This document shows, piece by piece, positions 44,922-55,078 of a stretch of 64,000 nt of DNA. Below the pieces are notes generated by a model. It worked only from the letters and a program-made list of their open reading frames with translations. It made no database searches and had not been told where the DNA came from. Positions within the stretch are counted from its first letter, which is position 1, and every line of letters starts with the position of its first letter. Source of the DNA: Propionibacteriaceae bacterium (GTDB lineage Bacteria; Actinomycetota; Actinomycetes; Propionibacteriales; Propionibacteriaceae); the NCBI GenBank assembly GCA_009780915.1, contig WQZD01000002.1, positions 62,001-126,000 on the forward strand, given 5' to 3'. Both the position numbers and the translations under genes were made by a program.

Positions 44922-45653
44922 TCACAAGGTGCAATGATGGAACGACACGTCTGCCACCGCGGCTTCGTCGACGAGCCACATGACCGAGTGGGCGCCGGTG
45001 AGATGACTGGCGGGACACGCCAGATCGCCAGCCAGGGCTGAGCGGACCGCGTCGGCCACATCCTCCCCTGAGGCCATGATCCAAATCTCCGTGCAGGCGT
45101 TGAGCCCTGCGCGTGTCAAGGTCACCAGTTCCCGGTGGGCCATGGAGGCGTCGGTGACGCCGACGGCCCATGCCGAGCTCGGCGGGTCGAGATGGCGCGG
45201 GAAGATGCCTGCGACGCGACCGTCCGGGCGCAGTTCCAGCAAGCAGATGTCGATCCTCGGGTTTTCGGCCATCTCCTGCACGTACTGCGCGGCGCCGGCC
45301 TCAGGGTCGGACGAGACGCTCGACGACGGGATGGGGTGGATCTTGGCGGGGTCCAAGGACCACACGCCCGCCAGGCGGCTGAGGGCTTGGAGGGAGTTCC
45401 GGTCGGGATTGTCGGTGGCCACGAAGAAGTCCCAGTTCCACCACAGATGGACGTCGCTGGCCTTCACGGCGGAGTCCGAGGCGGCCAGGGCCACGTGATC
45501 GTACACCTCGTTCGCCAGATCCCCGCCGGTCAGGCTCAGGCTCACCGACCCGCTGGCATGCTGGCGACGTCGCATGGAATCCAGAAGAAGCGTCGCAGTC
45601 CGGGCGACCAGACTTTCTCGATCTTCACACCTCATCAGGCGTTGTGACGCCAT
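44922..45653 (-). CDS. Divergent 6-phosphogluconolactonase-like protein lacking active-site residues
   Basis: 243 aa of the Pgl/NagB fold: SLSLTGG (about 37), WWNWDFFVATDNPDRNSLQA (about 71) and the C-terminal MWLVDEAAV align with Pgl. The usual WGDERF has become WNWDFF, and the usual GPDGHVASLFPG has become RPDGRVAGIFPR, so the catalytic His is Arg. AAGGAGG lies 3 nt before the ATG at 45653; a longer frame to 45677 runs through that site. In related genomes pgl follows secG/rbpA with opcA and zwf, absent here. It may be catalytically altered or a binding protein. Confidence 0.7.
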   Translation of the reverse strand: MASQRLMRCEDRESLVARTATLLLDSMRRRQHASGSVSLSLTGGDLANEVYDHVALAASDSAVKASDVHLWWNWDFFVATDNPDRNSLQALSRLAGVWSLDPAKIHPIPSSSVSSDPEAGAAQYVQEMAENPRIDICLLELRPDGRVAGIFPRHLDPPSSAWAVGVTDASMAHRELVTLTRAGLNACTEIWIMASGEDVADAVRSALAGDLACPASHLTGAHSVMWLVDEAAVADVSFHHCTL

Positions 45654-45804
45654 GATCCTCCTTGCTCTGTCAGACAACTTGGTTGAGGACGAGCCTCAAC
45701 TCCGCGCTGTCCCCTCCCTTCACAGCAGTGAAAGGGATTATACGCTTGTTGGATGCATAAAGGGACTATCCGCAGTTTTCTGAGCGGCTGACCGCGTGTC
45801 GGTG

Positions 45805-48318
45805 TCATCGATTCAGGTCGGATTCCTCCGTCGGCACGGTCTCGATGCGCATCTTGTAGAAGGAGCGCCACACGAAGTAGGCGGACACGAGGAAGAAGAC
45901 CGCCGCGAGCAGATGGACCACGATGGCGCCGACGGCCGAGTGGTTGAGGGCGACGGCGAGTTCGACGGCCAGCAGTCCGAACAAGGTGGTGAATTTGATC
46001 ACCGGGTTGAGGGCGACCGACGAGGTGTCCTTGAAGGGGTCGCCGACGGTGTCGCCGACGACGGTCGCGGCGTGCAACTCCGTGCCCTTCATCCCCATGT
46101 CGGTCTCGACGATCTTCTTGGCGTTGTCCCAGGCGCCTCCGGCGTTGGCCATGAAGATGGCCTGGAAGAGACCGACGACGGCGATGGCGATGAGGTAGCC
46201 GATGAAGAAGAAGGGCTCGACGAAGGCGAAGGCCAAGGTGGCGAAGAAGATGGCTAGGAAGATCACCCACATGCCCTTCTGGGCGTAGTCGGTGCAGATC
46301 TCCACCACGGTGGTGGAGTCCTTGGTCGAGGCCTGGACGTCCGCGTTCTCATCGAGGCGGATGTGGCCCTTGATGTACTCCACGGCGCGGTAGGCGCCGG
46401 TGGTGACGGCCTGGGTGGCCGCGCCCGAGAACCAGAAGATCATCGCGCCTCCCGTGATCAGGCCCAGCAGGAAGGGAGCGTGGATCGGCGAGATCAGGGC
46501 CGAGACCTGGTCGAGGTTGGTCAGGTTCTCCGCCCCTCCAGCCAGGTCTTGGGCGAGGAACAAGATGATGGAAAAGATCATCGTGGTCGCCCCGACCACG
46601 GCCGTGCCGATCAACACAGGCTTGGCGGTCGCTTTAAAGGTGTTCCCGGCGCCGTCGTTCTCCTCCAGCATGGCCTTGGCGGCGTCCCACGCCGGTGTGT
46701 AGCCGTAGGTCCTCTCGATCTCCTCGTCGATGCCGGGGATGGACTCGATCCGGCTCAACTCGTAGACGGACTGCGCGTTGTCGGTGACGGGGCCGTAGGA
46801 GTCCACGGCGATGGTGACGGGTCCCATGCCCAAGAACCCGAAGGCGACCAGGCCGAAGGCGAAGACGGTCGACGCGCCCGGCAGCGTCCCCAAGGAGGCG
46901 TCCAGGTCGGCCCAATGGGCGACCAGGAAGGCCGCGCCCATCAAGGCGACGATGGCCACCCCGAGCCAGTAGCTGGCGAAGTTGCCGGTCACGAACCCCG
47001 ACAGGATGTTCAGGGAGGGGCCGCCCTCCTGGGAGGACTTGACCACTTCTTGGACGTGGCCGGATTTCGTGGACGTGAAAGCCTTGACCAGTTCTGGGAT
47101 CAGAGCGCCGGCCAGCGTGCCGCAGGACGTGATGATCGACAGTTGCCACCACAGGTGGGGATCGACCACGCTCGAGCGCAGGAGGAAAGCGGAGCACGCG
47201 AAGGTCAGGGCGATGGACACCATCGACGTCACCCACACCAGGGAGGTCAGGGGACGTTCGAAGTCGAAGTCCGTGTGGCCGTACCGTGCCTTGGCGACAG
47301 CCTCGTTGGCGAAGTAGGACACGGCCGACGCGACGAGCATCACCGCCCTCACGGCGAAGATCCACACCAGGAGCACGGCTTGGACGGTCTGGGACACGCC
47401 GCCGACTTGGGCGACGCCCAAGATGATGAAGGTGATCAGGGCGACCCCGGTCACGCCATAGGTCTCGAAGCCGTCGGCGGAGGGGCCCACCGAGTCACCG
47501 GCGTTGTCGCCTGTGCAGTCGGCGATCGTCCCGGGGTTGCGGGGATCGTCCTCGTCGATCTTGAAGACGATCTTCATGAGGTCGGCGCCCACGTCGGCGA
47601 TCTTGGTGAAGATCCCTCCGGCGATCCTCAGCGCCGAGGCGCCCAGCGACTCGCCGATGGCGAATCCGATGAAGCACTTGCCGGCCAGGTCGACCGGCAG
47701 GAAGCACAAGATGATCAGCATGAGGAGCAGTTCGAGGGAGATCAGCACCATGCCGACCGACATGCCCGAGCGTGCCGGGATGTCGTGGGCCGCCCACTTC
47801 TCGCCGCGCAGGGACGCGTGGCTGGTACGGGAGTTGGCGAAGGTGTTGATGCGGATCCCGAACCAGGCCACTCCGAACGAACCGGTCATGCCGATCAGGG
47901 AGAAGACGATGATGATGACGATCTGCCAGGCGGGGACCGCCGAGATGGCGAAGTACACCACGATGACCACCGCGATGAACGCCCACAGCATGAGCAGGAA
48001 CTTGCCCTGCTTGATCAGGTAGGCCTTGCAGGTGGTGTAGATCAGTTCCGAGATCTGCCTCATGGACTCGTGGACGGGCAGCTTCTTCAGGCGGGAGTAC
48101 GTCCACACTCCGAACAACAAGCCGAGGACGCAGATGACGAGTCCGACGTACAGGGGCCACATGGCCACCTGGCCGTCGCGCAGGGCGTCGGGCAGTCGCA
48201 GGTTCGACTCCCCGCCGGACTCTTGTGCGATCCCGCATCCGCTCAAACCGAAACTGACGACGACGGCCAGGAGGGCGAGGAGGGGCAGGCGGATGGCTTT
48301 TCTGTGTGATGAAGTCAC
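45805..48318 (-). CDS. hppA: Membrane-bound proton-translocating pyrophosphatase
   Basis: 837 aa; couples PPi hydrolysis to H+ pumping. About 16-17 membrane helices. Active-site loops DVGADLMKIVFKIDEDDPRN, GDNAGDSVGP and the C-terminal GDTVGDPFKDTSSVALNP are present. GNTFKA carries the Lys associated with K+-independent enzymes. The N-terminus is unusual: a signal-like segment with lipobox LSGC (residues 24-27) precedes a short exported linker and the first conserved helix. GTG start with GAGG 6 nt upstream. Monocistronic. Confidence 0.92.
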   Translation of the reverse strand: MTSSHRKAIRLPLLALLAVVVSFGLSGCGIAQESGGESNLRLPDALRDGQVAMWPLYVGLVICVLGLLFGVWTYSRLKKLPVHESMRQISELIYTTCKAYLIKQGKFLLMLWAFIAVVIVVYFAISAVPAWQIVIIIVFSLIGMTGSFGVAWFGIRINTFANSRTSHASLRGEKWAAHDIPARSGMSVGMVLISLELLLMLIILCFLPVDLAGKCFIGFAIGESLGASALRIAGGIFTKIADVGADLMKIVFKIDEDDPRNPGTIADCTGDNAGDSVGPSADGFETYGVTGVALITFIILGVAQVGGVSQTVQAVLLVWIFAVRAVMLVASAVSYFANEAVAKARYGHTDFDFERPLTSLVWVTSMVSIALTFACSAFLLRSSVVDPHLWWQLSIITSCGTLAGALIPELVKAFTSTKSGHVQEVVKSSQEGGPSLNILSGFVTGNFASYWLGVAIVALMGAAFLVAHWADLDASLGTLPGASTVFAFGLVAFGFLGMGPVTIAVDSYGPVTDNAQSVYELSRIESIPGIDEEIERTYGYTPAWDAAKAMLEENDGAGNTFKATAKPVLIGTAVVGATTMIFSIILFLAQDLAGGAENLTNLDQVSALISPIHAPFLLGLITGGAMIFWFSGAATQAVTTGAYRAVEYIKGHIRLDENADVQASTKDSTTVVEICTDYAQKGMWVIFLAIFFATLAFAFVEPFFFIGYLIAIAVVGLFQAIFMANAGGAWDNAKKIVETDMGMKGTELHAATVVGDTVGDPFKDTSSVALNPVIKFTTLFGLLAVELAVALNHSAVGAIVVHLLAAVFFLVSAYFVWRSFYKMRIETVPTEESDLNR

Positions 48319-48624
48319 GTTATTCCTCTTGTCGATTGCATCTGTCGAGGCTCACGGCAGATGGGCGCATCTGTGGATGAGGGCTCCTTCCACCTTAGCC
48401 CGTCAACCTGCTCAGGGCTAAGGTGGCGGGCCATTTGTTGCGCAGATCACAAGGGAATATGGGAATATGGGACCCCTGTCACACGGATATGGACATAGTT
48501 TCATCCCGGCCTCGCGCCGAGGGCCTGGACCCGGGCGTCGGCGCATGGACGGGGGTGGGTACGACGGGCGCGTCCACCCGTGGTGGCAAGGCAAGATGCG
48601 CGAACGAGGGAATTACGCAAGAAT
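48319..48624. other. Divergent intergenic region hppA/sufR
   Basis: 306 bp without a gene. It contains the direct repeat GGGAATATGGGAATAT (48453-48468), and TATGGACATAGT further right may include a -10. No SufR-type palindrome was identified with confidence. Confidence 0.4.
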
Positions 48625-49314
48625 ATGCTTGTGAAACTCATGACCGACATGCCCATGTCTGTGGAGGCCCAAGACGCCACCACGCGGCTGCGTGTCATGA
48701 AGCATATCGTCGAGCACGGCTGGACCACGTCGGTCGCCCTGGCGGACGAGTTCGAGCTCACAGCCGCGGCCATCCGACGCCACCTCGCCTACCTGTTGAC
48801 GGCCGGGATGTTGACCACCCGCTCCCAGCCGGTGTCCCTGCGCAAGGGGGCCGGGCGTCCCGCCAAGGAGTTCGCCGCCACGGCTCAGGGCCGACAGACC
48901 TTCTCCCACGCGTACGACACCTTCGCCATCTCGGCCGTGGAGACCCTGCACCGTCTCGGCGGGGACGAGGCCGTCACACAGTTCTTCGAGGCGAGGTTCG
49001 CCGCCATCGAGGCGAGGTTCGCCGAACTGCGCGCCCTCGACGCCGACCTCCCCCAAGCCGAGGCTTTGTCGATCGCCCTCACCGAGGACGGTTTCATGGC
49101 CGGAGTCCAGCCCGTGGGGGGAGGAGAGCAGTTGTGCCAGCACAACTGTCCGTACCCCTCCATCGCGACGCGGTTCCCCCAGCTCTGCACGGTCGAGACC
49201 TCCGTGTTCTCCCGACTGCTGAGCTCCCATGTCCAACGGCTGGCCACCATCGCCCACGGTGACGGTGTGTGCACGACCAATATCCCACCTTCGACGAGAA
49301 AGGAGGACAGGTGA
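48625..49314 (+). CDS. sufR: SufR-type iron-sulfur transcriptional regulator
   Basis: 229 aa. The N-terminal winged HTH (about 15-75; [20 protein letters not shown]) and a middle dimer region lead to the C-terminal cysteine cluster CQHNCPYPS...FPQLC plus GDGVC, the SufR pattern of 4Fe-4S ligation. SufR represses suf operons when Fe-S supply is adequate. It heads the SUF operon, and its stop overlaps the sufB start (GTGA). The start is uncertain: ATG at 48625 is taken, while an in-frame GTG at 48580 and an ATG at 48643 are alternatives. Confidence 0.88.
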   Translation: MLVKLMTDMPMSVEAQDATTRLRVMKHIVEHGWTTSVALADEFELTAAAIRRHLAYLLTAGMLTTRSQPVSLRKGAGRPAKEFAATAQGRQTFSHAYDTFAISAVETLHRLGGDEAVTQFFEARFAAIEARFAELRALDADLPQAEALSIALTEDGFMAGVQPVGGGEQLCQHNCPYPSIATRFPQLCTVETSVFSRLLSSHVQRLATIAHGDGVCTTNIPPSTRKEDR

Positions 49315-50780
49315 GCACACCTGTCGACGACCTGCCCGCTTCGGCGACCCCTCCGGCGGCGCCCGGAACGGGGCAGACCCAAGGGGAGCATCTGGCTGCC
49401 TTGGGGTCCTACCGCTTCGGCTGGCATGACTCGGACGACGCCGGCGAGAGAGCGCGCCGCGGTCTGAACGAGGATGTCGTGCGCGAGATTTCCGAGCGCA
49501 AGAAGGAGCCGCAATGGATGCTCGACTTCCGGCTGAAAGCTCTGGGCATCTTCGACGCCAAGCCCATGCCCACGTGGGGCGCCGACCTGTCCGACATCGA
49601 CTTCGACGAGATCAAGTACTACGTCAAGCCGACCGACTCGCAGGTGACGAGCTGGCAGGACCTCCCCGAGGACATCCGGCGCACGTACGACCGACTGGGC
49701 ATCCCCGACGCGGAGAAGAAGCGTCTCGTGGCCGGAGTGGCGGCCCAGTACGAGTCCGAGGTGGTCTATCACAAGATCAACGAGGAGCTTGAGCGACAGG
49801 GCGTGATCTTCACCGACACCGACTCCGGACTGAGGGACCATCCCGAGCTCTTCGAGGAGTACTTCGGCTCGGTGGTGCCGGCCGGGGACAACAAATTCTC
49901 CGCGCTCAACTCGGCCGTCTGGTCGGGCGGGTCGTTCATCTACGTGCCCAAGGGCGTCCACGTGACCATCCCTCTCCAGTCCTACTTCCGGATCAACACC
50001 GAGAACATGGGACAGTTCGAGAGGACGCTGATCATCGTCGACGAGGACGCCTTCGTCCACTACGTCGAGGGATGCACGGCGCCCATCTACAAGTCCGACT
50101 CCCTGCACGCCGCGGTCGTCGAGATCGTGATCAAGAAGGGCGCCCGCTGCCGGTACACGACCATCCAGAACTGGTCGAACAACGTCTACAACCTGGTGAC
50201 GAAACGGGCGACCTGCGCCGAGGGCGCCACGATGGAATGGGTGGACGGCAACATCGGTTCCAAAGCCACCATGAAGTACCCGGCCGTGTGGTTGATGGGG
50301 GAGCACGCCAAGGGCGAGACCCTGTCCATCGCCTTCGCGGGCCCCGGCCAGCACCAGGACACCGGCTCGAAGATGGTCCACGCCGCCGCGCACACCTCCT
50401 CGACCATCGTGTCGAAGTCGGTGGCCCGAGGCGGGGGACGGGCGTCCTACCGCGGATTGGTCCATGTGACCCCGCAGGCCCATCACAGCGCGTCCTCGGT
50501 GCGGTGCGACGCCCTGTTGGTGGACACGATCTCCCGCTCCGACACGTACCCGTATATCGATGTGCGCGAGGACGAGGTCTCGATGGCCCACGAGGCCACC
50601 GTCTCCCAAGTCAGCGAGGACCAGCTCTTCTACTTGATGAGCAGGGGACTGAAGGAGGACGAGGCCATGGCCATGATCGTGCGCGGGTTCGTGGAGCCCA
50701 TCGCCCGGGAGTTGCCCATGGAATACGCGCTGGAGCTGAATCGGCTCATCGAACTACAGATGGAAGGAGCGGTCGGATGA
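49311..50780 (+). CDS. sufB: Fe-S cluster assembly scaffold SufB
   Basis: 489 aa. The SufB signatures are clear: [58 protein letters not shown], and RCDALL with the conserved Cys near the C-terminus. SufB forms the scaffold with SufC and SufD. The GTG at 49311 has AAGGAGG 4 nt upstream and overlaps the sufR stop. The ATG of sufD overlaps its own stop. Confidence 0.96.
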   Translation: MSTPVDDLPASATPPAAPGTGQTQGEHLAALGSYRFGWHDSDDAGERARRGLNEDVVREISERKKEPQWMLDFRLKALGIFDAKPMPTWGADLSDIDFDEIKYYVKPTDSQVTSWQDLPEDIRRTYDRLGIPDAEKKRLVAGVAAQYESEVVYHKINEELERQGVIFTDTDSGLRDHPELFEEYFGSVVPAGDNKFSALNSAVWSGGSFIYVPKGVHVTIPLQSYFRINTENMGQFERTLIIVDEDAFVHYVEGCTAPIYKSDSLHAAVVEIVIKKGARCRYTTIQNWSNNVYNLVTKRATCAEGATMEWVDGNIGSKATMKYPAVWLMGEHAKGETLSIAFAGPGQHQDTGSKMVHAAAHTSSTIVSKSVARGGGRASYRGLVHVTPQAHHSASSVRCDALLVDTISRSDTYPYIDVREDEVSMAHEATVSQVSEDQLFYLMSRGLKEDEAMAMIVRGFVEPIARELPMEYALELNRLIELQMEGAVG

Positions 50781-51907
50781 CCGTCGTGACCACCCCCGAC
50801 CCTCGTACCGTCTCCCACCTGCATCCGCGCGGGTCCTTCCGCGTCGCCGACCACCCCGTGCCGACGGGCAAGGAGGAGATCTGGCGGTTCACCCCCACGG
50901 GCAAACTGGCCGATTTCTTCGACGACACCCTGGCGCGCGAGTCGCTCGGTGTGACCGTCGACGGCCCGGCGGAGGTCCGCAGACTGGACATGGGGCAGTC
51001 CCCGCGTGGAACGGCCCTCACGCCGGTGGACCGGGCGGCCGCCATCGCCGCCGGGACGCCGACGGCCACCCACCTGTACGTCGGCGCCGAGACCACGGAC
51101 ACGATCCGCGTCTCGGTACGCGGCACGGGCGCCGAGACCCCCACGGCTGACCACCTCGTCATCGAGGCCGCTCCCGATGCGTGCGCGACGATCGTGATCA
51201 CCCACACGGGACAAGCCCGCCACATCGGGAACGTGGAGATCCTCGTCGGCGAGTCCGCCCGTCTCACGGTGGTCTCCATCCAGGATTGGGACCCCGGATC
51301 CGTCCACCTCGGCCAGGTGGAGGCCCTCGTCGCCAAGGACGCCGTCTACCGGCACATCGCCGTCTCCCTCGGAGGGGACATCGTCCGGCTGCAGAACAAC
51401 GTCTCCTATGCCACCGAGGGAGGCGAGGCCGAGTTGCTCGGCGTGTATTTCGCCGACGCCGGCCAGCACCTGGAGCACCGTCTCTTCGTCGACCACACCC
51501 ACCCCAAAGGGATTTCCCATGTGGATTACCGTGGCGCCCTCCACGGCGACGGCGCCCGGTCGGTCTGGGTCGGAGACGTGCTCATCAGGCCGACCGCCCG
51601 GTCCATCGAGACGTACGAGTCCAGCAAGAACCTGGTCTTGAGCGACGGGTGCCGGGCGCACGCCGTCCCCAACCTGGAGATCGAGACCGGCGAGATCGTC
51701 TCGGCCGGACACTCCGCCACCACGGGCCGCTTCGACGACGAGCAGTTGTTCTATCTGCGCAGCCGGGGCATCGACGAGGTCCAGGCCCGACGCCTGGTGG
51801 TACGCGGCTTCTTCTCCACCATCCTCGCCCGCATCGGGATCGAGGACGTGGAAGCCGCACTGATGGCCCGCATCGACACAGAATTAGCGTTCGACAAGGA
51901 GAACTGA
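50777..51907 (+). CDS. sufD: Fe-S cluster assembly protein SufD
   Basis: 376 aa, right-handed beta-helix partner of SufB. N-terminal [18 protein letters not shown] and C-terminal [36 protein letters not shown] and [16 protein letters not shown] are typical. ATG overlaps the sufB stop by 4 nt. sufC begins 2 bp after its stop. Confidence 0.95.
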   Translation: MTVVTTPDPRTVSHLHPRGSFRVADHPVPTGKEEIWRFTPTGKLADFFDDTLARESLGVTVDGPAEVRRLDMGQSPRGTALTPVDRAAAIAAGTPTATHLYVGAETTDTIRVSVRGTGAETPTADHLVIEAAPDACATIVITHTGQARHIGNVEILVGESARLTVVSIQDWDPGSVHLGQVEALVAKDAVYRHIAVSLGGDIVRLQNNVSYATEGGEAELLGVYFADAGQHLEHRLFVDHTHPKGISHVDYRGALHGDGARSVWVGDVLIRPTARSIETYESSKNLVLSDGCRAHAVPNLEIETGEIVSAGHSATTGRFDDEQLFYLRSRGIDEVQARRLVVRGFFSTILARIGIEDVEAALMARIDTELAFDKEN

Positions 51908-51909
51908 CA

Positions 51910-52674
51910 ATGACAAATCGTAGCCTCGACATCCGTGACCTCCACGTGAGCGTGGAGACCGAGTGGGGTCCGAAGCCGATTCTGAAGGGCGTGAACTTGT
52001 GCGTCAAGCCCGGCGAGGTCCATGCCATCATGGGCCCCAACGGCTCCGGCAAGTCGACCCTGGCCTACTCCCTCTCCGGCCACCCGAAGTACACCATCAC
52101 CTCCGGCTCCGTGCTCCTCGACGGGGTGGAACTGGTCGGGATGAGCGTGGACGAGCGCGCCCGCGAGGGCCTCTTCCTCGCCATGCAGTATCCCGTCGAG
52201 ATCCCCGGGGTGTCCGTGGCCAACTTCCTGCGCACGGCCAAGACGGCCATCGACGGGCAGGCCCCGCCGCTGCGCACCTGGGTCAAGCAGGTGAACGCAT
52301 CCCTGGCCTCGATGCAGTTGGACTCCGAATTCTCCTCCCGTTCGGTCAACGAGGGCTTCTCCGGCGGAGAGAAGAAGCGCAACGAGGTCGTCCAGTTGGA
52401 GTTGCTCAACCCGAAGTACGCGGTCATGGACGAGACCGACTCCGGCCTGGACATCGACGCTCTGCGCATCGTCTCCGAGGGCGTGAACCGGTACATCGAC
52501 CAGGGCGACCGTGGCGTCTTGCTGATCACGCACTACACCCGCCTCCTGCACTACATCAAGCCTCAGTTCGTCCATGTCTTCGTCGACGGCCACATCGTCG
52601 AGGAGGGGGACGCGACGCTCGCGGACTCCCTTGAGAAGACCGGGTACGAGCAGTGGTTGAAGGCGGAGGCCTGA
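51910..52674 (+). CDS. sufC: Fe-S assembly ATPase SufC
   Basis: 254-aa ABC-type ATPase driving the SufBCD scaffold. Walker A MGPNGSGKST (about 40), signature GFSGGEKKRNE, Walker B KYAVMDETDSGLD and the H-loop LLITHYTRLL are intact. AAGGAGA lies about 7 nt before the ATG. The last base of its stop is the first base of the sufS ATG. Confidence 0.97.
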   Translation: MTNRSLDIRDLHVSVETEWGPKPILKGVNLCVKPGEVHAIMGPNGSGKSTLAYSLSGHPKYTITSGSVLLDGVELVGMSVDERAREGLFLAMQYPVEIPGVSVANFLRTAKTAIDGQAPPLRTWVKQVNASLASMQLDSEFSSRSVNEGFSGGEKKRNEVVQLELLNPKYAVMDETDSGLDIDALRIVSEGVNRYIDQGDRGVLLITHYTRLLHYIKPQFVHVFVDGHIVEEGDATLADSLEKTGYEQWLKAEA

Positions 52675-53924
52675 TGTACGACGTCGCCGCTGTCCGGGAG
52701 GATTTCCCCATCCTGTCACGGATGATCGCCGGCCGTCCGTTGTGCTACCTCGACTCGGCCAACACGTCGCAGAAGCCGGCACAGGTCGTCGACGCCATCG
52801 CCGATCATTACCTCCACCACAACGCCAACGTCGCACGGGCCATGCACACTCTCGGCATGGAGTCGACAGTCGCCTTCGAGGCGGCGCGCACGAGCGTGGC
52901 CCGGTTCATCGGCGCCGACGATCACGAGATCGTCTTCACCAAGAATGCGTCCGAGGCCCTCAACCTGGCCGCGCACACCCTCTCCTCGCGGCTGGGGCCC
53001 CAGGACGAAGTGGTCGTCTCCGTGGCCGAGCACCACTCCAACATCGTCCCCTGGCAGTTGGCGTGCGAACGCACGGGCGCGACCCTGCGATGGTTCGACG
53101 TGACCGACGACGGGCACATCGACCTCGACAAGGCGCACGCGGAGTCCCTGATCAACGAGCGCACGAGAATCGTCTCGGTGACCGCCATGTCCAATGTGAC
53201 GGGCGTGGGCGCCCCGTTGGCGCAGATCGCCTCCTGGGCGCACTCCATGGGCGCCGTCGTGGTGGCGGACGCCTCTCAATTGGTCCCGCATGCCCCGACG
53301 AACGTCGCCGACCTGGGGGCGGACATCGTCGTGTTCACCGGGCACAAGATGCTCGGGCCGACCGGCGTCGGCGTCCTGTGGGGACGATACGACCTGCTGG
53401 CCAGCCTGCCGCCGTTCCTCGGCGGGGGAGAGATGATCGAGATCGTGCGCATGACGGGCTCGACCTACGCCCGCCCTCCGCACCGCTTCGAGGCGGGCAC
53501 CCCGCCCATCGCGCAGGCCGTCGGATTGGGGGCCGCCATCGACTATCTGGAGGCCATCGGCATGGAGCGGATCGCCGAGCATGATCGCGCGATCACGGCG
53601 TACGCCCTGCGTCGGTTGGCTGAGGTCCCCACCCTGCGCATCCTCGGACCCACGTCGGGGGAGCGGGGATCGGCGATCTCCTTCACCCTGGCCGACGTCC
53701 ATCCCCACGACATCATGCAGATCCTGGACTCCCACGGCGTCGCCGTGCGAGGAGGCCACCATTGCGCCCGCCCCTTGCACGAGCGCTTCGGCGTCCAAGC
53801 CAGCGTGCGCGCCTCCGCGTACCTCTACACGACCACCGACGAGATCGACACGCTCGTCGAGGCTCTGATGGACACCCTCGCCTTCTTCAAGGTACGTGTG
53901 GACGACGAGGGAGGCCAGTCGTGA
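52674..53924 (+). CDS. sufS: Cysteine desulfurase SufS
   Basis: 416-aa PLP enzyme that strips sulfur from cysteine. PLP-binding Lys in FTGHKMLGPTG (about 225) and catalytic Cys in RGGHHCARPLHERF (about 363) mark a type II (SufS/CsdA) enzyme. It works with the zinc-dependent sulfur acceptor SufU encoded next. Start overlaps the sufC stop; its own stop overlaps the sufU GTG. Confidence 0.95.
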   Translation: MYDVAAVREDFPILSRMIAGRPLCYLDSANTSQKPAQVVDAIADHYLHHNANVARAMHTLGMESTVAFEAARTSVARFIGADDHEIVFTKNASEALNLAAHTLSSRLGPQDEVVVSVAEHHSNIVPWQLACERTGATLRWFDVTDDGHIDLDKAHAESLINERTRIVSVTAMSNVTGVGAPLAQIASWAHSMGAVVVADASQLVPHAPTNVADLGADIVVFTGHKMLGPTGVGVLWGRYDLLASLPPFLGGGEMIEIVRMTGSTYARPPHRFEAGTPPIAQAVGLGAAIDYLEAIGMERIAEHDRAITAYALRRLAEVPTLRILGPTSGERGSAISFTLADVHPHDIMQILDSHGVAVRGGHHCARPLHERFGVQASVRASAYLYTTTDEIDTLVEALMDTLAFFKVRVDDEGGQS

Positions 53925-54370
53925 CGGATCTGACGGCGTTGTACCAGGACATCATCCTGGACCACTACCGGGCCAAGCACCACAGCGGCCTGCGCGACCC
54001 CTATCAGGTCGAGGTGACGCATGTGAACCCGTCCTGCGGGGACGAGCTGGAGCTGCGGCTGTCCCTGGACGGCGACACCATCCGCGACGTGAGCTACCAG
54101 GCGCAGGGGTGCTCCATCTCCCAGGCGTCCACCTCGGTGATGACCGACCTGGTGATCGGCGGCACACGCGACCACGCCCTGACCCTCTACGACGGCTTCC
54201 TGGCCATGCTGGAGGGCCGCGGCGAGGTGGAACTGGACGAAGAGGTGTACGAAGACGCCATCGCCTTCAACGGCGTGGCACAATTCCCGGCCCGGGTGAA
54301 GTGCGCCATGTTGGGATGGGCGGCACTACGGGATGCGATCTTACGCACACAAGGAGGCGACAATGAGTGA
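53921..54370 (+). CDS. sufU: Zinc-dependent sulfurtransferase SufU
   Basis: 149 aa, IscU fold. The three cysteines and the aspartate that bind zinc are present: NPSCGDELE, QGCSISQAS and VKCAMLGW. It accepts persulfide from SufS and passes it to SufBCD. The 18-19-residue insertion between the second and third Cys blocks typical of SufU is present. GTG start overlaps sufS by 4 nt; the next gene starts 8 nt inside its end. Confidence 0.93.
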   Translation: MTDLTALYQDIILDHYRAKHHSGLRDPYQVEVTHVNPSCGDELELRLSLDGDTIRDVSYQAQGCSISQASTSVMTDLVIGGTRDHALTLYDGFLAMLEGRGEVELDEEVYEDAIAFNGVAQFPARVKCAMLGWAALRDAILRTQGGDNE

Positions 54371-54773
54371 GATGACGAGCGACACGACACCAGCGACGGA
54401 CGGCGGTCAGGCCGATCAGCCGAGGCCCTCTCGCCGGGTCACCGACGAGGCGTTCATGGCGTCGTGGGGGACGCACGAGCAGATCATGGACGCGCTCAAG
54501 GACGTGGTCGACCCCGAGCTGGGAGTCAACATCGTCGACCTGGGCCTGGTCTATGGGGTCGACATCGACGACCAGGGCCGTGCGACCGTCGACATGACGC
54601 TCACCTCCCCCGGGTGCCCGCTGACGGATCAGCTCGAGGGGGACGTGCGGTACCTCCTGTCGGCGCTGACCTCTCAGGTGGCCATCAACTGGGTGTGGCT
54701 TCCCCCGTGGACCCTGGAGATGATCTCCGAAGACGGTCGTGAACAGTTGCGGGCCATCGGTTTCAGCCTCTGA
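54363..54773 (+). CDS. MIP18/DUF59-family Fe-S assembly factor (SufT-like)
   Basis: 136 aa. The DUF59 core runs from about 35 (QIMDALKDVVDPELGVNIVD) through LTSPGCPLTDQLEGDV, which holds the conserved Cys. SufT-type proteins help mature or deliver Fe-S clusters and are usually the last suf gene, as here. AAGGAGG lies 5 nt before the ATG. The N-terminal 30 aa are Thr/Asp-rich and probably disordered. Confidence 0.9.
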   Translation: MSEMTSDTTPATDGGQADQPRPSRRVTDEAFMASWGTHEQIMDALKDVVDPELGVNIVDLGLVYGVDIDDQGRATVDMTLTSPGCPLTDQLEGDVRYLLSALTSQVAINWVWLPPWTLEMISEDGREQLRAIGFSL

Positions 54774-54808
54774 CAGTGTGCCGGACGCCGGGACTGGAGT
54801 CGGGACGC

Positions 54809-54814
54809 TACACT
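54809..54814 (+). promoter_or_regulatory. -10 element of the small membrane protein gene
   Basis: TACACT lies 7 nt before the ATG at 54822, consistent with a leaderless transcript. Confidence 0.45.
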
Positions 54815-54821
54815 AGCGGGC

Positions 54822-54950
54822 ATGAAGAAATCTGCTCTGATCACTCTGGCCGTCCTGACTGGTTTGGTGTGTGTGTACGTCGCTCGGGCCAAGAAAGCAG
54901 CCGAAGCTGAGGCTGAACTGTGGTCGGAGGCACTGGACCCGGTCTTCTGA
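54822..54950 (+). CDS. Small single-pass membrane protein, DLW-39-like
   Basis: 42 aa: MKKSALITLAVLTGLVCVYV forms one membrane helix after a basic start, then a charged tail AEAELWSEALDPVF. The layout and the xLWxEAxDPV ending recall the tiny actinobacterial DLW-39 proteins, whose role is unknown. It has no ribosome binding site but a well-placed -10 hexamer. It lies between the SUF operon and an ABC-F gene. Confidence 0.6.
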   Translation: MKKSALITLAVLTGLVCVYVARAKKAAEAEAELWSEALDPVF

Positions 54951-54977
54951 CTAGGAGTCCGTTCACGAGCGCGTCAG

Positions 54978-55003
54978 GGCTCGCCCCCGCTCCAGCGCGA
55001 GCC
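54978..55003 (+). terminator. Weak stem-loop after the small membrane protein gene
   Basis: GGCTCGC (54978-54984) and GCGAGCC (54997-55003) form a 7-bp stem with a 12-nt loop, without a U-tract. Confidence 0.35.
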
Positions 55004-55078
55004 ACAACAGCGGTCTGACCCTAGCCGGGACGCCAGGCCGCACCACAACCATCCGACCCTCAGACAAGGAATCCCATC

